Assembly (NCBI GenBank): GCA_951799445.1
Contig: OX637289.1
Location: forward strand, 9,515,321-9,579,320
Direction: 5' to 3'
From: Pseudisothecium myosuroides
Lineage: Eukaryota; Streptophyta; Bryopsida; Hypnales; Lembophyllaceae
Length of the DNA stretch: 64,000 nucleotides
Position numbers and translations under genes: made by a program. Shown piece by piece: positions 25,561 through 38,820 of the stretch. How positions within the stretch are numbered: position 1 is the stretch's first letter; each line of letters starts with the position of its first letter. The notes beneath the pieces were generated by a model. It ran no database searches and was not told where the DNA came from. It was given only the letters and a program-made list of their open reading frames with translations.

Positions 25561-26883
25561 AACCTTCTTTAAAGAATTAGAAGCTTATATAAAGAACGCC
25601 TAATCCGTTTATCTATAAACATTTTCTTGAATGATTTCCACAAATAGTGTTATATTTCTCTTCTATATTACGTCAAAAGTTTCTAATTGTACAATTTTTT
25701 GAATAATTATAATGGAAGAATGCAAATGTCATTTTCTTGTGCAAAATATTTTCTACAAAATTCTTAACAATGGGATTTTTTTTCTTATTTAAAGATTTAT
25801 CCCCTAATTTTAAATTGAAAATGTAGAGGGATTGCAATTCCTACGATAAAATACACTCTCTAGATTGCAATAGTGCTCAAATATAGTTTAAGCAAAGCTC
25901 TCTAGATAGATGGATGACGTTCCGAACAACTTGGTGATGTTCAAAAGTGGCTTTCATCAATAAGTTCCGCATAGCAAAAACATATACTTGTCAAATTAGG
26001 ACAAATCTTTGCCTTTGGAAAGAGTCTTTAAAACCTTGATATTAAAATTTAGGTAGACTGATCTTGCAATTAGTGAGGCATTTTAGTTTTAACTTCAAAA
26101 TTTTAACAAGATAAACTAATTAATCTAACTAAAATATCCTATGGTTGGATTGATGAAAAAAATAAGTGCAAAAATTTTAGCCTTGCATTGGATAAGAATA
26201 TTTTGAAGCAATTTGGGGCGTCAAAACATTGCAAAACTTTAGGGATTAATCTTCTAATTTAGTGTAGTTTGGGCATTTTAAATTTCTAAATCTACCTAAT
26301 TTCACTAATTCTAATGAGCTAATTTAATAGATTTTAGTTTAGATAATCAATTTAATTTTAATATTTTTAAAAGTTCAAATTGATTCAATTTTTATAAACT
26401 GAAAATTCCTTAAGTATTTGAGCTTCCAATATAGAATCTCAAAATGCAATATAATCAACTAGTGTTTATTGCAATAGTCCTACAAGCCTTCACACCTCTT
26501 GGCCTAAACCTTGGATGGATGCATTCCTATTACTATCAAAGCTTGCCAAAAATTTATTAGCTTCTTGGATGAATAGGTACATTTTTTATTTTTATATTTG
26601 TCCTAAAGTCATTCATTAGGCACTTTTAGTCCTTGACATCCTTCTTTGCTAAATCCCTACTGTTTTTTGGCCCCCAAAATAGAAAATACTCTCAAAACTT
26701 CCAAAAAACAACACCTTTGGACAAAAATAATTATAAATAAATTTTAGTGCATTTTAAAGAACTTCTAACTTTAAAATTTCATTTTTGACTTGGGCTATAG
26801 TGACATAAAAAATTTAGGACTTCAAGGTAGTGCATGAGTGAGATCTATGCATGCAAATAAACAACTTTTGCTACTTCACTTAA
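25561..26883. other. AT-rich spacer
   Basis: AT-rich with scattered repeat-like fragments (a TTGCAATAGTCC end-like motif near 26465). No gene seen. Confidence 0.3.
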
Positions 26884-27819
26884 CCCCTAAAGGACCGTTT
26901 GTCCCCTTGGGGAACAATTTGGGTCCAGATAGGTTCCTATTGTTTCAATTTTTAGTAAAAAATTTGGGGATTTTTTTAGGTTGTGTAGTTTTGCAAGAGC
27001 TTTGTGGATATATAATTTTTTTATTTAAATCGGTGCCCAGGAGCAGAAGTTATGGCACAATAAGCCAAATACAAAGATTGGCGGGCAGCCAAAAAAATAA
27101 AAAAAAGTCAAAATATTTTTTTTTAAATTTTAAATTTTTTTTTTCCTAAAATATTATATTTTTGTCGACACATGAAGCTTTGATTCATTCAATTTGGACT
27201 TGTGATGAAAAAGTTATAGACAATCTTAGTTTTTCGGGCAATCTAAGCATCTTCTTGAAAAAATAACCTATAGGATTCATTTTTGAATGCAATTTTTATA
27301 ATTTTCCAAAAACAATTGCTGGACATGGTTAAATTTGCTTGCTAGAACAATCTCACCGTTGGGATTATTGTGTTTCAACTCCATCTTAGAGTTATTAATG
27401 GTTTTGTCTTTCCTTCATTCTTGAACCTACTTTTGCTTAACAATTTTTTAATGAGTGAAATTAAGGTTTTTTTTCCTGAATTTTTTTTCCTATATTCTCA
27501 ACTCAAGTATGCAACATAAAAAGTTAAAAAATCAAAATCAGTATTACAAAAGTTTTAAGTTAAAAAGATTCAAAGCCAAAAAATCTAGCCATAGAAGGTG
27601 TAAAAAAACTTTTTTTCTTCACTTTGGATGCAGATATTTTGCAATCCACGTGGTTAAAAATTCTGAAATTTCTTCCATACGTATTTATACTAGTCTAGTA
27701 TAAGATCCTACGGTTAAATATGCAAAAAAAACAATTTTAAAAGTTTTTTGCTCTTCACAATAGAAATGGTAGGTTTAAGTGTTGTTTGATGGGAAAAAAG
27801 CCTCGGTCCTTTAGAGGAT
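26884..27819 (-). mobile_element. TTAA-flanked element in reverse orientation, 936 bp
   Basis: TTAA then CCCCTAAAGGACC at the left; the right end reads CGGTCCTTTAGAGG followed by ATAA, a one-base-decayed TTAA. The order of landmarks is reversed relative to 9435-10370 (the 'ttgtcccc...gggcag' end comes first, the 'tttctagccat'/'gattgcaaaat' half last), so this copy lies on the minus strand. Non-coding. Confidence 0.8.
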
Positions 27820-29991
27820 AAGATACCAAAAACAGTCCAAAACAGTCTTGGATCATACAAAGCTTTAGAGGTCAATGATGAAGGGATAATTCAAATTTCT
27901 AAAAATGTGAATATACGTAATAAAGAATAACTTTGAAGAGTAAATTGGTGGTGAACTTTGTACAAAAATTATAAAATTATAACCCATTCATCATATTTAT
28001 TTAATTGGATCCAATAAATATAATTATTAATAAAATACAAAACTAAAATTTGAAAATCCCTCATAAATTGTTTATGAGTTGCAGATTTTGTATGGAAGAT
28101 TACTGCTAGATAATAGAACATTAGAAGATTTGTATTTAGCCCCTAGATGATTGAATGACCGTTGAATGTATGCATGTGATCTCAAATAGATGCTTAATTA
28201 TGAAGTCATTTTTTAACAAATGTTATTAAACTTTTGACACAAGGTGTGAATATGTACCCCTTCAATGAGAATATAATTGTTTTTCCGATTGAGGGCCCAA
28301 ATCAAAAGTTATGTTGCCTTGAACTCTTGGGGTAGCTTCGGCAATTTTAGGCAACATGTGTAAAACTCCTAAAATAATTTTGAAATTTGGTAGGTATGTA
28401 AGTTACATGATACGAGATAAAAATGTAAAAAAAACACCTATGTATAGTGTAAAAATCTCACTGTAGTAGGAGTTAAAGTTTATTGGCCCTATCAGACAAG
28501 ATCTCTAGCCCCCCCCCAAAAAAAAATCTTCTAACTTCAGACATTATAATCTTTCAATGTGCGCGGTCAAAGTTTCTGAAATTTTTTCCACACATTCCTA
28601 TGGTAGTTTAGTACAAATTTATACAGTTGAATTTTTTTTTTTAACTTTTTTTTTCATTGCCCTGAAAAATGGCAATTTTTCACAATTTGTGCCCAAAATA
28701 TGCCTAGGTCCTTTAGGGATTAATTGAATATGACATTTTGGAATAGAAAGAATTGAAGGTCCTTCTACACTGGACAATGAGAAGTAGGCCATTCAATATG
28801 AATTATTCTTGGCCAATTAATGGCCAAGCTTGCATTCAAAAAAATTACATTGAAGTAGGGCCTTGTAATTTAAGAATGTTACGAATCTAATCCAATTTTT
28901 TTAACACTTATCTTTATTAACACAACACTTCAAATTCTTGCTTTAAATTCAATATACTAATATATGAGAAGGAACAAAGTCAAAATCTTAACAAGTTTTA
29001 ATTCCAAAGACTCTTATCTATAATATGTGAGTTGTGTATTTCTTCAACAATTGAAGAAAAAATGCTTGCAAGATAGGGAAACAACATGAACAAGAGAAAA
29101 ATCATGATAAAGATAGATTAGGTAAGTACATCTAAAATTGCCCATATAAGCAATCAAATATGGTTCTTGTTCTCAAACTATCTAAGCTACAGTTATGGCA
29201 TTTTAGGACTCAAAAGGGGATTCAAGAATTTTGAAGCAAGACTTTTTTGGACATGGCATGACCATGTGAATAAACTATCAATTTTCAAAGTACTAATACT
29301 AGGTGCACCCAAAATCAGAGGACATATTACAATAATTATCCAACTCTCCTTGCAATATGCACATGCAACTGCATTAGAAGGGGGGATAAGTTGCATGCTT
29401 GAATTTTCCTAGACTCATTTGTGCAATTTTGTGCATAGACAATTGCCTTGGTGTAACTTGCAATATTGACATCACTCATGAAACATGAATGAAACATCAT
29501 TTATTCAATCAATTTAGTATACCGTCATCCAAAAGTGGCAATGCCATCCTACTTTTAATTTCCGTGGATGATTCTTGACGATTTCAACCATAGTAGAAAT
29601 GGAGATTTTTTTTGAAGTATTCTAATAATTTTTCTAATAGTTTTGATAGGTTAGGTAACAACTATTTTGATGTTCTTAACAAAGTCTGCTTCGATGCATA
29701 ATGTAAGGCCAGTGGCAACATCAATTCATTCTACACTAGAGAAAGCAATTGTGAAGTCATCTGAAATTCATAACTTGTCAAAATTACAAAATTCAAGCTC
29801 TATGAAAGAAGAGGATGGCCCCCCTCTAGTTGAGTTGGAACACTCCATTATATAACAGACTGAATTCCCACCATCAAACCCCAGATTCTAGAATTCACAA
29901 ATTGGTAGCCTCTCTTCATCGAAGCTCAACCACAGCCTAATCATGTTTCTAAATTCTTTAATCTTACATTATTCACAGCTCATTTCTGAGT
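27820..29991. other. AT-rich spacer downstream of CCaMK
   Basis: No gene recognised. Holds a decayed TTAA-family end (28504-28728); the remainder is single-copy-looking AT-rich DNA. The last ~100 bp are probably the CCaMK 3' UTR. Confidence 0.35.
28504..28728 (-). repeat. Decayed fragment of the TTAA-family element
   Basis: Ends CCTAGGTCCTTTAGGG before ATTAA. It contains 'tcaaagtttctgaaatt', 'ccacacattcct' and 'aaaatggcaattttt', corresponding to the left third of the family read on the minus strand. The other terminus was not found. Confidence 0.6.
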
Positions 29992-32953
29992 TCATACGCA
30001 CTGAGCCTCTGGATGGAAGTGAGGCATGACAGCATCTTGCAAAGAGAGAGCCTCTCGGAATTCCTCATAGCTGATGTTGCCATCACCATTTGTATCAATA
30101 CGATCAAAAAGCTCGTCTATTTTCATTTGGCTGATATCTGCTGGTAGGTAATCCTCCGGCAATGCCTGCTCAGTCAGCAAATTGGACAGCATCAATATTC
30201 AAACAGTAGTATCCCTTCAGCGTCACAAACGCAATCGAAGTCCCCACGAGTCCCCGCTAGGTCGCCAATAGATTTTGATAACCATGGCCTTAAATTTCAT
30301 GGTTTTGAAGACGATGTGAAAACGTCCCAAGAGGAGAGAGGATTAGAGCTATTCCTTCTAAATTACAATTACAAGCGTAAAACTTTGATGGTGACGATGT
30401 TTTAACATACTTAGAATCGAATGGCTGGAAATTTGAGGGTTAGAATATATATACACAGACTAATCTCCAGGATCTTACAATTGGATTTAGCACCAAAAAT
30501 GAATTTTAGAAGGCTCAAGTTTTAGTAGCAATCGTTTAAATGCCATTTGAAGTGGCAGTATGTTAGAATCGATGAAATTCAAGAAAGAGTGTTAGTCTAG
30601 AAAGCCAAGAGTGTCACATACCCCAAGAACTGAAGCCAGCTCATCCTGTGAAATGAAGCCTGAATTGTCGCTGTCATACACCTGTATCCACCGGCAAAAT
30701 TCTACGTTACAGATCCTTTCAAAATCAAACAGTCCACTGAAAGCAGTAAGCCTGTCGAAACCAAGTGTTTGAAACTAAAGCAGTACGTCAAAGCTAAAGC
30801 AGGATCATTTATAGACATCGACAGTGATTCCCACGCAGAAGCGTTGCAGACTTTCACCTTGAAGCACAATTGTAAGACATCTTCTTCACGTGAGGTTCGC
30901 AAAAGAGAGAACCCACATAAGACTTTACGCATATCAATCCAGCCATCATGGTTATAGTCAAACAACTCAAAAATGCGAGGCGCAAGTGGCACCAAGTCAT
31001 CCAAGTTGATCGCTTGCAAAATCCTCTGAAATTCTTCTAGTGTAGCCGTTCGTCCATTCGATGAGCTGTATGCATTAAATTATCAGTAGCAGATAAATCA
31101 TCAACCCCTCGATTTAACGTACATGGCATGAGTGGCACAGATTAACATAAACAACATCAATCGCATAATCCAAGAGATGTTCGGGAACGGCAAATTAGAG
31201 ACCGAAACCCTAACAAAAGGGGTCATCTACTCCAGAGCAGATTAGCCTCATGAAAGAGAAGGAAGTCTGAATGTAACTTTGAATACAAAGTAAATACATA
31301 CATACGCATGAAATTAACTCGCAGAGCTTCCAACTCAGAAGGGCTCAGAACACGATCTCCGAGAAGCTCCTTCAAATACTTGGTACGCAGCATGAACTTC
31401 GTCCTCACAATGCCGGCATACGCCGTGGCACGAAACTTGCGTCGAGCATTGAAAGATTGAAAACGCATGAACACGTCTTCGTGAATCAGCTCCCTCCTAG
31501 CTACAGCTCCTGTCACCCATGGGTGTGACAGTAACTAGGCATCCGTCATTGGCGCCCTGTCAGAAACTCGATCCTCTCTCTTTCATAACATTCTTTAAAT
31601 CGTTCTTAGAATGCACGCAAATTACTCTTCATCTGACAATATATGAAGGAACAGGATATGACTTGGATTAAATCATTTGCCTGAGAATGGTATGCTACTT
31701 CTACTTGCTCCCAAGTGTCGGCTCTCGAATGTCAACCTGGGAGCTACAGTCAAGGAACTATAAAGGTGATTGATGTCTAGGGGTCTCCTTCAAACAATTT
31801 GAATTCAAAATAAAAGAGGATACGATTGAAAAAAAAGAGGATTTCAGCAAACTGGAGCATCATGGAGACCCTCATTCTTCCTTGAATAAGGAGGTGGTTT
31901 TAGGGGTGGGCCAAGGTGTCAGTAGCTCATTTCAAAATGGTGCGTCGGAAACAAAACCAATCCGTGACAGGAGAAGAGAGCCAAGGTTAGGGTTAGAGCT
32001 TTAGGGTTTGCATACGACATACCTCTTCGGCAGAAGGCCGCGCAAACGGATTTACGGATAGTAATCTCCCAATGAGCTCCTTGGCTTCCGATGATATGCC
32101 GCCCCAACTCTGTTCTTCCATAGTGTACGATCCCGTCATAATTCGCATCTGCTTGTCTCGCGAAGTCTTGGCCCGAAATGGCGAATACCTGAACATGAAA
32201 GAATGCGTAAATCGATCGAAATCTACGCTGGCTTGACGCATAAGTGACTCGAAATTAGGGTTTAAGGACTTGGTTTCCGTACCCGCAGAGGAGAATGTAG
32301 AGGATGACCCCGACCGCCCACATGTCGTTGGCCGTGACCACTCCGGAGAGTCGGAGCTGCTCGGGGGCCATGTAATCAATCGAGCCAAAGATCCCCACGA
32401 CGTTATTCGTCTGGTTGTGAAGGTAACTAAGCCCGAAGTCCATGATCTTGAGCGACGACTCCGGCAGGGAGTCCATATACAAGCAATTCTCCGGCTTCAA
32501 ATCCCGGTGCACAATTTGCGCCTGGTGCAGCGAGTATAGCCCAGTCGCAATCTCCCGCACCACCATGGCGGCGTCGCGCTCCGAGTACCGCTCCTTGAGC
32601 ACAATGCGGTCGAAAAGCTCCCCACCCTTGCAATACTCCAGCACCAAATGCACGGCGGCCGCGTCCTCGTACACGTCGTTCAGGTGGATGACATTGGGGT
32701 GCGGCGACACCACGTCCACGATGCGCATCATGACGAGAATCTCGTTCTTCACCAGCGCCTCCGCCTGCGACATGGGGAGACCGCCATGGCCGTGCACCTG
32801 GGGGGCCTTGCTCCCATAGCCGAACTTCTTCAGCGTCTTGATAGCCACTTGCAGACCATCGTACTTGCGCGTGCCCAAGCGCACGATGGAAAATCCGCCC
32901 GTGCCCAGCACTCGACCCACGTGATAATCATCGCCCAGCAACCGCCGACTCAT
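29992..32953 (-). CDS. CCaMK: Calcium/calmodulin-dependent protein kinase CCaMK (DMI3 orthologue), six exons
   Basis: Nuclear Ser/Thr kinase that reads Ca2+ spiking in the common symbiosis pathway, with CYCLOPS/IPD3 as known target. Minus-strand exons: 32953-32283, 32188-32023, 31534-31302, 31065-30858, 30681-30622, 30165-29992, giving 503 residues. All junctions are GT-AG and restore frame. Kinase domain: GTGGFS (17-22), VAIK K39, HRDLKPEN (149-156), DFG (172-174), APE (196-198). The CaM-binding autoinhibitory segment FQSFNARRKF (304-313) is diagnostic of CCaMK against CDPKs, as are three, not four, visinin-like EF-hands: loops D393-K404, D429-E440, D470-E481. Oddities: EF1 position 12 is Lys where Glu is usual, and Ser256 sits at the regulatory autophosphorylation threonine (GIS for GIT). 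The start MSRRLLGDDY is the first ATG and aligns with family N-termini. No lesion is seen, so it is likely functional. Confidence 0.95.
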
Positions 32954-33228
32954 CTCGATCTCGATCCAATCCAACTCGACCTTGCTCCCTCGCTCCCCCA
33001 AACTCTCGGCGCCAACTAGCTAGCTAGAGACCTCTCAAACCGCCATCTCCACGCCGGCGCTGGAATTGCTTCCTGCCAATGAGTGTTGCAAAATGTTGAC
33101 CCCAAGATGTTGGCGCCAACAATTGCAGAAACCAGTTGCAGCAGCAAAACTACAACTTTCCAGAAATAGATTCACCGAATTCTCGATTCCAAGGATGCAG
33201 AACGGAACTGAACTTCAGGTGATTCAAG

Positions 33229-33238
33229 CTATATATAC
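33229..33238 (-). promoter_or_regulatory. Candidate TATA box for CCaMK
   Basis: CTATATATAC on the plus strand (GTATATATAG on the coding strand), about 280 bp upstream of the CCaMK ATG. Plausible by position; untested. Confidence 0.35.
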
Positions 33239-33537
33239 TCTAGACACAAAATTAACGATCCGTAGGTAATCTCTGTCGCGAGATTCTCTGATAGTTCGCG
33301 TGAGCACGTACTCGGTCAGGCTTGGATAGGGGGATTCAATTCGAACTGCAGTTGGTTCATCTGATTCGACGTCGAACTTAGAAGCTGCGCCTGCTGGTTC
33401 GGTGATACAGTATTTCGGTCGGTGCGGTGGTCCACGGGCTTGACTAGTTCTGCGGCGATGATCGAATCCGGGTGTGCACTAGGTTCGTCACGGCACTTGT
33501 TCCTGCCTTCTACAGTACATCCTGCAGTTGCTTTGAG

Positions 33538-33585
33538 TTTGTGCATGGATATTTTCAGTTTGTGCATGGATATTTTCAGTTTGCG
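33538..33585. repeat. 21-bp tandem repeat, ~2.3 copies
   Basis: TTTGTGCATGGATATTTTCAG occurs twice back to back (33538-33558, 33559-33579) and is followed by a partial third (TTTGCGC). It lies about 0.6 kb upstream of the CCaMK start codon. Confidence 0.9.
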
Positions 33586-33599
33586 CAACATCACTTCCA

Positions 33600-35662
33600 A
33601 ATAAAGGCCGTTGTTTTTGACACCCGTTCACACGAAAGTGTCAGAAAACATGTACTCCTAAAGGAGGGTCCAAAATCAAATCAACACCTTTTCTATTTGG
33701 CAGATTCTCCATTCTCTTGTAGCCAATTGATTGTTCGACAATACTCTTCACTGTACCTATGGCTTTACAAAAGCTTCTAGATAATTTCATAACGTTCTAC
33801 TGTATACCAAACCCTAGTACATTGCATAGTAACTCCTCCATTGGATCGTCCGGAGCCAAACAAAGTTGTGTACATGTTTTAATTTGTTTTACAACAAAAA
33901 GCAATGGTTGTGCATGCCCGTCCTATAGTGCAAGAAAAGTACAAGACAATATTGTGGATTCAATCTAGGAACCTCATGAGCACACCACCCATTCTGCATG
34001 TCCACCCTTGCCTTCCTTCTAATAACTAATGTTCCAACCAACTTTTGACTTGCATTTCTTGTCTTGTTGTCTTGTACAAAATGATACGGAGTACTATAAA
34101 ACAATGTTTCATCATTATAAGGTTTCTTTACTATGGTTAGTTCTTAAAAGAGCTTGATGGAGAAGTTAAATGTAATGCGACCTTAGCATCCTTCCTTAAT
34201 TTTGTCTCTGTAAAAATTAAGATATTTAAAAATTAAGATATACACACACACATATCAATTCATATATAGTTCAACTTGTAAGCTTATATAGACCTCCAGC
34301 CCTTCTATATTAGCATCCTTATTATAAAATTAGAACATATCTAAAAGCCATATTCAAATTCATGATCTCCCAAAATCAAAACATGCAAATACTAGAGTAT
34401 ATGCCACAAATATACAATAATATATCATTATATATTAATATACATGATTGTTGTATTTGTCTAGTTGCAAGAAATTCTAAATTTTAATTGATTGCATGCT
34501 TAGAGTGATCATTTTTTATTCTTTTAGGATTTATAGCATTAGTAGTGGCCAATCCATCTAGATTCCAAATTTTGTAGAAAAAACTACCTCTAAGGTCTAT
34601 AAAAAAACATTCAATAAGTTTCTCTTCAATAGAGGTACTAGTTGTAGAAGTATTGTGAATTGTCAAGACAAATTTATGGACTAAAGTACAAAAACTTAGT
34701 AGAATACTAAATAGAATTGATTCTCAAGTACCTACACCTAAAATGATTTCTCTAAAAGTGTTTTTTAATTTTTTCAACTTAGAAGGACCTCCAACCAACC
34801 AATTTCATCATAAGAAAATTCTATAATTGTCATGAAGGTACAATTTAAATTTCTTTTGAGCTTAATATTGAAGAAAAGATTATATTCTTTTATAATTTTT
34901 TGCCTCCTATGTAATCCTGAGGATTGACCTCAATTTCAAATTTTCAACTCCATATTTGTTTATCTAAGTTTAAATAGTTTTAAAAATCTACCAATGGTAA
35001 AAATAGACATCCAATAACAAAAGTTATATTCCTTAAATGTATGAAATAATTATGCAAAAATGTAGAATAGTCCGATGTACTTTAGTTATAAATCTCAAGT
35101 GGCTCAAAAATATTGTACAATATTTATTGAATGTTACTTTATGGACCCAAAATCAATTTTTTTCTAGAAGTACAAGATAGAAAAATATATGAGCTACAAT
35201 TTCTTGCCATTCTACCTGCATGAAGATGATTGGTCTTTCTCAAAACTTGTCCTCAACTTAGGTCCCATCTACTTAATAAATGTGTATATATATACATATA
35301 TATATATATATTCACACACAAAGAAGACCATGGCATTATTGAATTGGGTTTCTAATTTTCTAATACTATGAAATAGACAAGTACAAACATTGAATATAAA
35401 CTCTCTAATTGCTTTTTGGAAGAACTAATATACCTTTGATATTCAAGTCTCACCAATGATATATATATATAAGAGGATTTGCAAAAGGTATTTGCGTTTG
35501 TAGACAAAAATTAACTTCAGTTCTAGACATTAAGGATGAAAAAATAATAGGAATATTTGCTACAAATTCTAGCCATTCGTCTTCAGTTGTGTAGAGATGA
35601 TTGACCTTCCTCAAAAACTTATCACCAATAAATGTCTCATCTACTTCTTTGAAAGCCATACC
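33600..35662. other. AT-rich spacer with microsatellites
   Basis: No gene. Contains short (AC)n and (TA)n tracts, the longest 'tatatatatacatatatatatatatat' around 35284-35310 and another at 35459-35470. Confidence 0.35.
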
Positions 35663-36019
35663 TACCTACAAACTAAAACTCCTCATAACTTTTGACTTGT
35701 TAATCCAAATGGAATGATTCAAAGCTTCCCGCGTAGATATAAACCTAAAGAACCAATTTCAAATTTTTATTTTTAAAAAAAGTGATTTTTAAAGAAGTTT
35801 TTTGGGTTGCCCGGGCTGCCTGCCGAGCAATGATAATCACATATCATGCAATAACTTTTTAACCATGAAGTCAAAAGTTATGAAAATTGTTGGGCCTTAA
35901 AGCTACTCCTTGGGCACATATTGTGTGAAATTTTCAAAGAAAAAAAATAAAAACTCCATTCGTAGTGAGCTGCCCAAAATTGCTATGTTGCCAAAAAACG
36001 CACCTTGGTCCTTTAGGGG
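35663..36019 (+). repeat. 3' part of a TTAA-family element
   Basis: Starts near 'actaaaactcctcataactttt', includes 'gttgcccgggctgcctgcc', and ends CTTGGTCCTTTAGGGG immediately before TTAA (36020-36023). The 5' part of the element is missing here. Confidence 0.7.
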
Positions 36020-36524
36020 TTAAACCGCTCAATAGTATTGAAAACCTCAAAACCTGAAAGTGAGACAAATTAACATAATTGAATTTTAAATATCAAATGA
36101 TTTTTTAAATTTTTTGAAAAATAAGGGATACAATTACAATCAAGTCATATATTTCTAATAAATTTTTTTGATTCATCAGGTTTAGGCTCCAAAAGTAATA
36201 ATAGAAGAGAATCCTAGTAGTTGCCAAAATGAACCACTCATTCTTGCAATCACCCATCACTCTTGATATTCTAATTCAACAATTAATTTCTTGATATTCA
36301 GCAAGGTTTGGAATTGCAATCAAATTAGTTTTCGTTTTTTGTTATTAAATTTTTTTGCTTCAATCTCATAGACTCTAACTCGCAAATTCTCATTCAATTA
36401 GGCACAAACAACTCCAATTATACATACATGTCACACAACAACCACACATAAATTCAACACAAATTCATTAATTACAATCACAAACAAATCCAAATAGTGT
36501 AGGCAACTAAATTTTATTAATCAT

Positions 36525-36935
36525 TAATCTCTAAAGTTCCTTGACTAAGTTTTCACCAAAAATGCTCCAAAACTGCCATTTCTAGTACAATTACCAAATT
36601 TCCATTGTGTGGATTGCAAGATATTATCATTTGAATTGACAAAAATCCTTTTTTGGTGGCCTTGCAAAAAACAGGGCAGTTGCACTTCACAAGGTTACAT
36701 TTGTATGAAAAAATGTCCATGTTGTTGGTGCTTCTTTGGAATTATTCTTCAAAACAAGTTGGCTAAATGCTTCAAAATTTTCAGATCACTATTTGGAGTA
36801 GTACAATATATAAGCAAAAAATAATAAATAGAAAGAAGTAGAGAATGATTCAAAATACTAAATTGTTAAGAATTTAGTAATGGAATTGAAAAGTGTCAAT
36901 CCCAATGTTTGCAATGCTATGATAAACAATCTACA
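36525..36935 (+). repeat. 5' part of a TTAA-family element
   Basis: Begins TTAATCTCTAAAGTTCC and contains 'caccaaaaatgctccaaaactgccatttctagta', 'ggattgcaagatatta' and 'gcttctttggaattattcttc', landmarks of the left half of the 23885/41907 subfamily. No 3' half follows. The gap between this and the 3' part at 35663-36019 contains a TTGCAATCACCC end (about 36235-36250). Confidence 0.65.
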
Positions 36936-38820
36936 ATGTAATTGTTAAGAATTTAGTTACATTGTAGATTACACTGTTAAATAAGTTATACACACTAACT
37001 TTTATGCTCATAATTTGGATATTATTCACGTTTGAATTTAATATTGTGGCTCTGTGAATGAAAGCAATTATCAAACATACTCAATTTTGTAAGATACAAT
37101 AATTGTCATTGTATATGTACAAATTGTAGTTCCAATAAGTTTGTGAATTTTGGAAAATTTTCAAAATTAGAAAGTGAATTAGAAATAAATCTAAGTAAAT
37201 TTTCTTTTTAAAATTGAGCCTTACGCAATTGACATAGTCTTCACACAACAAGGCTAAAGTGGAGTTCAAACATAATAATATGATAGTGACAAATATATAT
37301 AACATATTGTAAATCAATTGACATTGAAACCCTAGATATTAATAAAAATTACTCAAATGACTTGTATTTTTTAGTATATGTATATGTAGATCTTGCATTT
37401 AGAATGAAAATTTGAGCCAATTTCATATTTTTACTCTAGCTAAGTGAATTAATTTTTTTTTGAAGTCAATGAGATTTGAGTTGTATAAAGCTCAGACGCT
37501 CAATGTGCTCGTCAATGTGTCAAATGTAGCATTTGAAATCAATTAATTCATTCAGCTTGTGGAATTTTTGAAATCCCTGCAATTTATGTGGCAAGAAAAG
37601 AGAGTCCGAAAATCATTAAAATTCTAGAACTCGGGAAATTGACACTTGCTACAAGTTATCACTAGGGTGCCTAGATCAACAAGGGTGCCTTGTAGCACTG
37701 CTATTGTCAAAGTGATTGAAGTCCTAAAGAACCAATGGCCTCCACATCCATAGTACCTCCAACTAGGAAGGACAATAATGCCATCTAGAAAGTAAGGTAA
37801 CCTCTACAAAAATTTTGCACATATAAGAAATTGCTAAACCCATTAGTTTATTGAATATAGTTGATAATATAGGTAGAATGTAAAAAGATCACCATGCAAT
37901 TATATAGTCAGAAGGGTTACCTTACTCTCTAAATGGCATTGGATATAATAAAGACATTGGCTCGCATAAAATTATAGAAGTTGCTATTTCTCTCTATAAA
38001 AAATCACAATTTTTTTCAGGCGTAGATATTAGGAATGAACAATTATATGAACATCTTAATTCTTAAAGCTCCGGAAAAGAGCACACGATTGTTGGAAACA
38101 ATATATTCTTACTACTTTCTAAGGCAGATCAGTGAGATGGAGGGAGATCTACCCCCACCCCCACCCCAACAATAAATCCCTAAATGCCCGAGGCACCAAA
38201 TTTTGGTGTTGACAAAACTTTGAAGTTAAATAAAACCTAACCAAGTTGCTATTTTCAGTAATTTATGTTTTTGAAAAATTCTTTTCGAAGTCTAATTTTG
38301 GCGCCAAAAATCTGATTTTGAAAATTATTGATTATGATTTTTCTATTCAAGATTTTGTGCAAGGGTACCCATTGCAATCTTGACTTTCGGTAGTGTTGAG
38401 GGCTCTTGGAAATGAGACTCAAATACACTAGATCTTAGAGGAAAAATCACATTAAGAATCCATTCAAAAAAAATTGTAGAGTAGATTTTGAGAAGCCACA
38501 AATTGATTGGGATTATGCATGTTAGGTCCTTTAACCTCATACTTTTTTGTTGACCAAATTTTTAGATTTGGCATGTGAAAAGAGGATTGAAAGACTTCAA
38601 GTCACTTTTGCAGTTTTAACACCCTCATGTTCAAACATTATAATCTTTCAATTCATAAGTGATATTGTTGTATTTTTTTCTCCTTTGTTACCTCTAACAT
38701 GTCTAGTTTGAATTTGTACGGTTACAATTCATAAAAAATGGATACAACTTATCAAAATGTTGGCTTTTTGTTCAACTTAGAGCAAATTCCTAAAAGTTCA
38801 AAAACGGTTAAGTTGCTTAC
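36936..38820. other. AT-rich spacer, nothing recognised
   Basis: AT-rich; short open frames without domains. A run of 'accccc' at about 38150-38165 is low complexity. Confidence 0.3.

Noticed and set aside
21000..28700. CRISPR-like array because of recurrent short motifs
   Set aside because: The repeats are transposon termini in both orientations at irregular spacing, in a plant nuclear context; no regular repeat-spacer pattern.
32255..33001. CCaMK start at 33001 (non-ATG, adding 16 residues)
   Set aside because: That codon is TTG; the first ATG at 32953 matches the conserved N-terminus of the family, and the far end of the frame (32282-32255) is intron.
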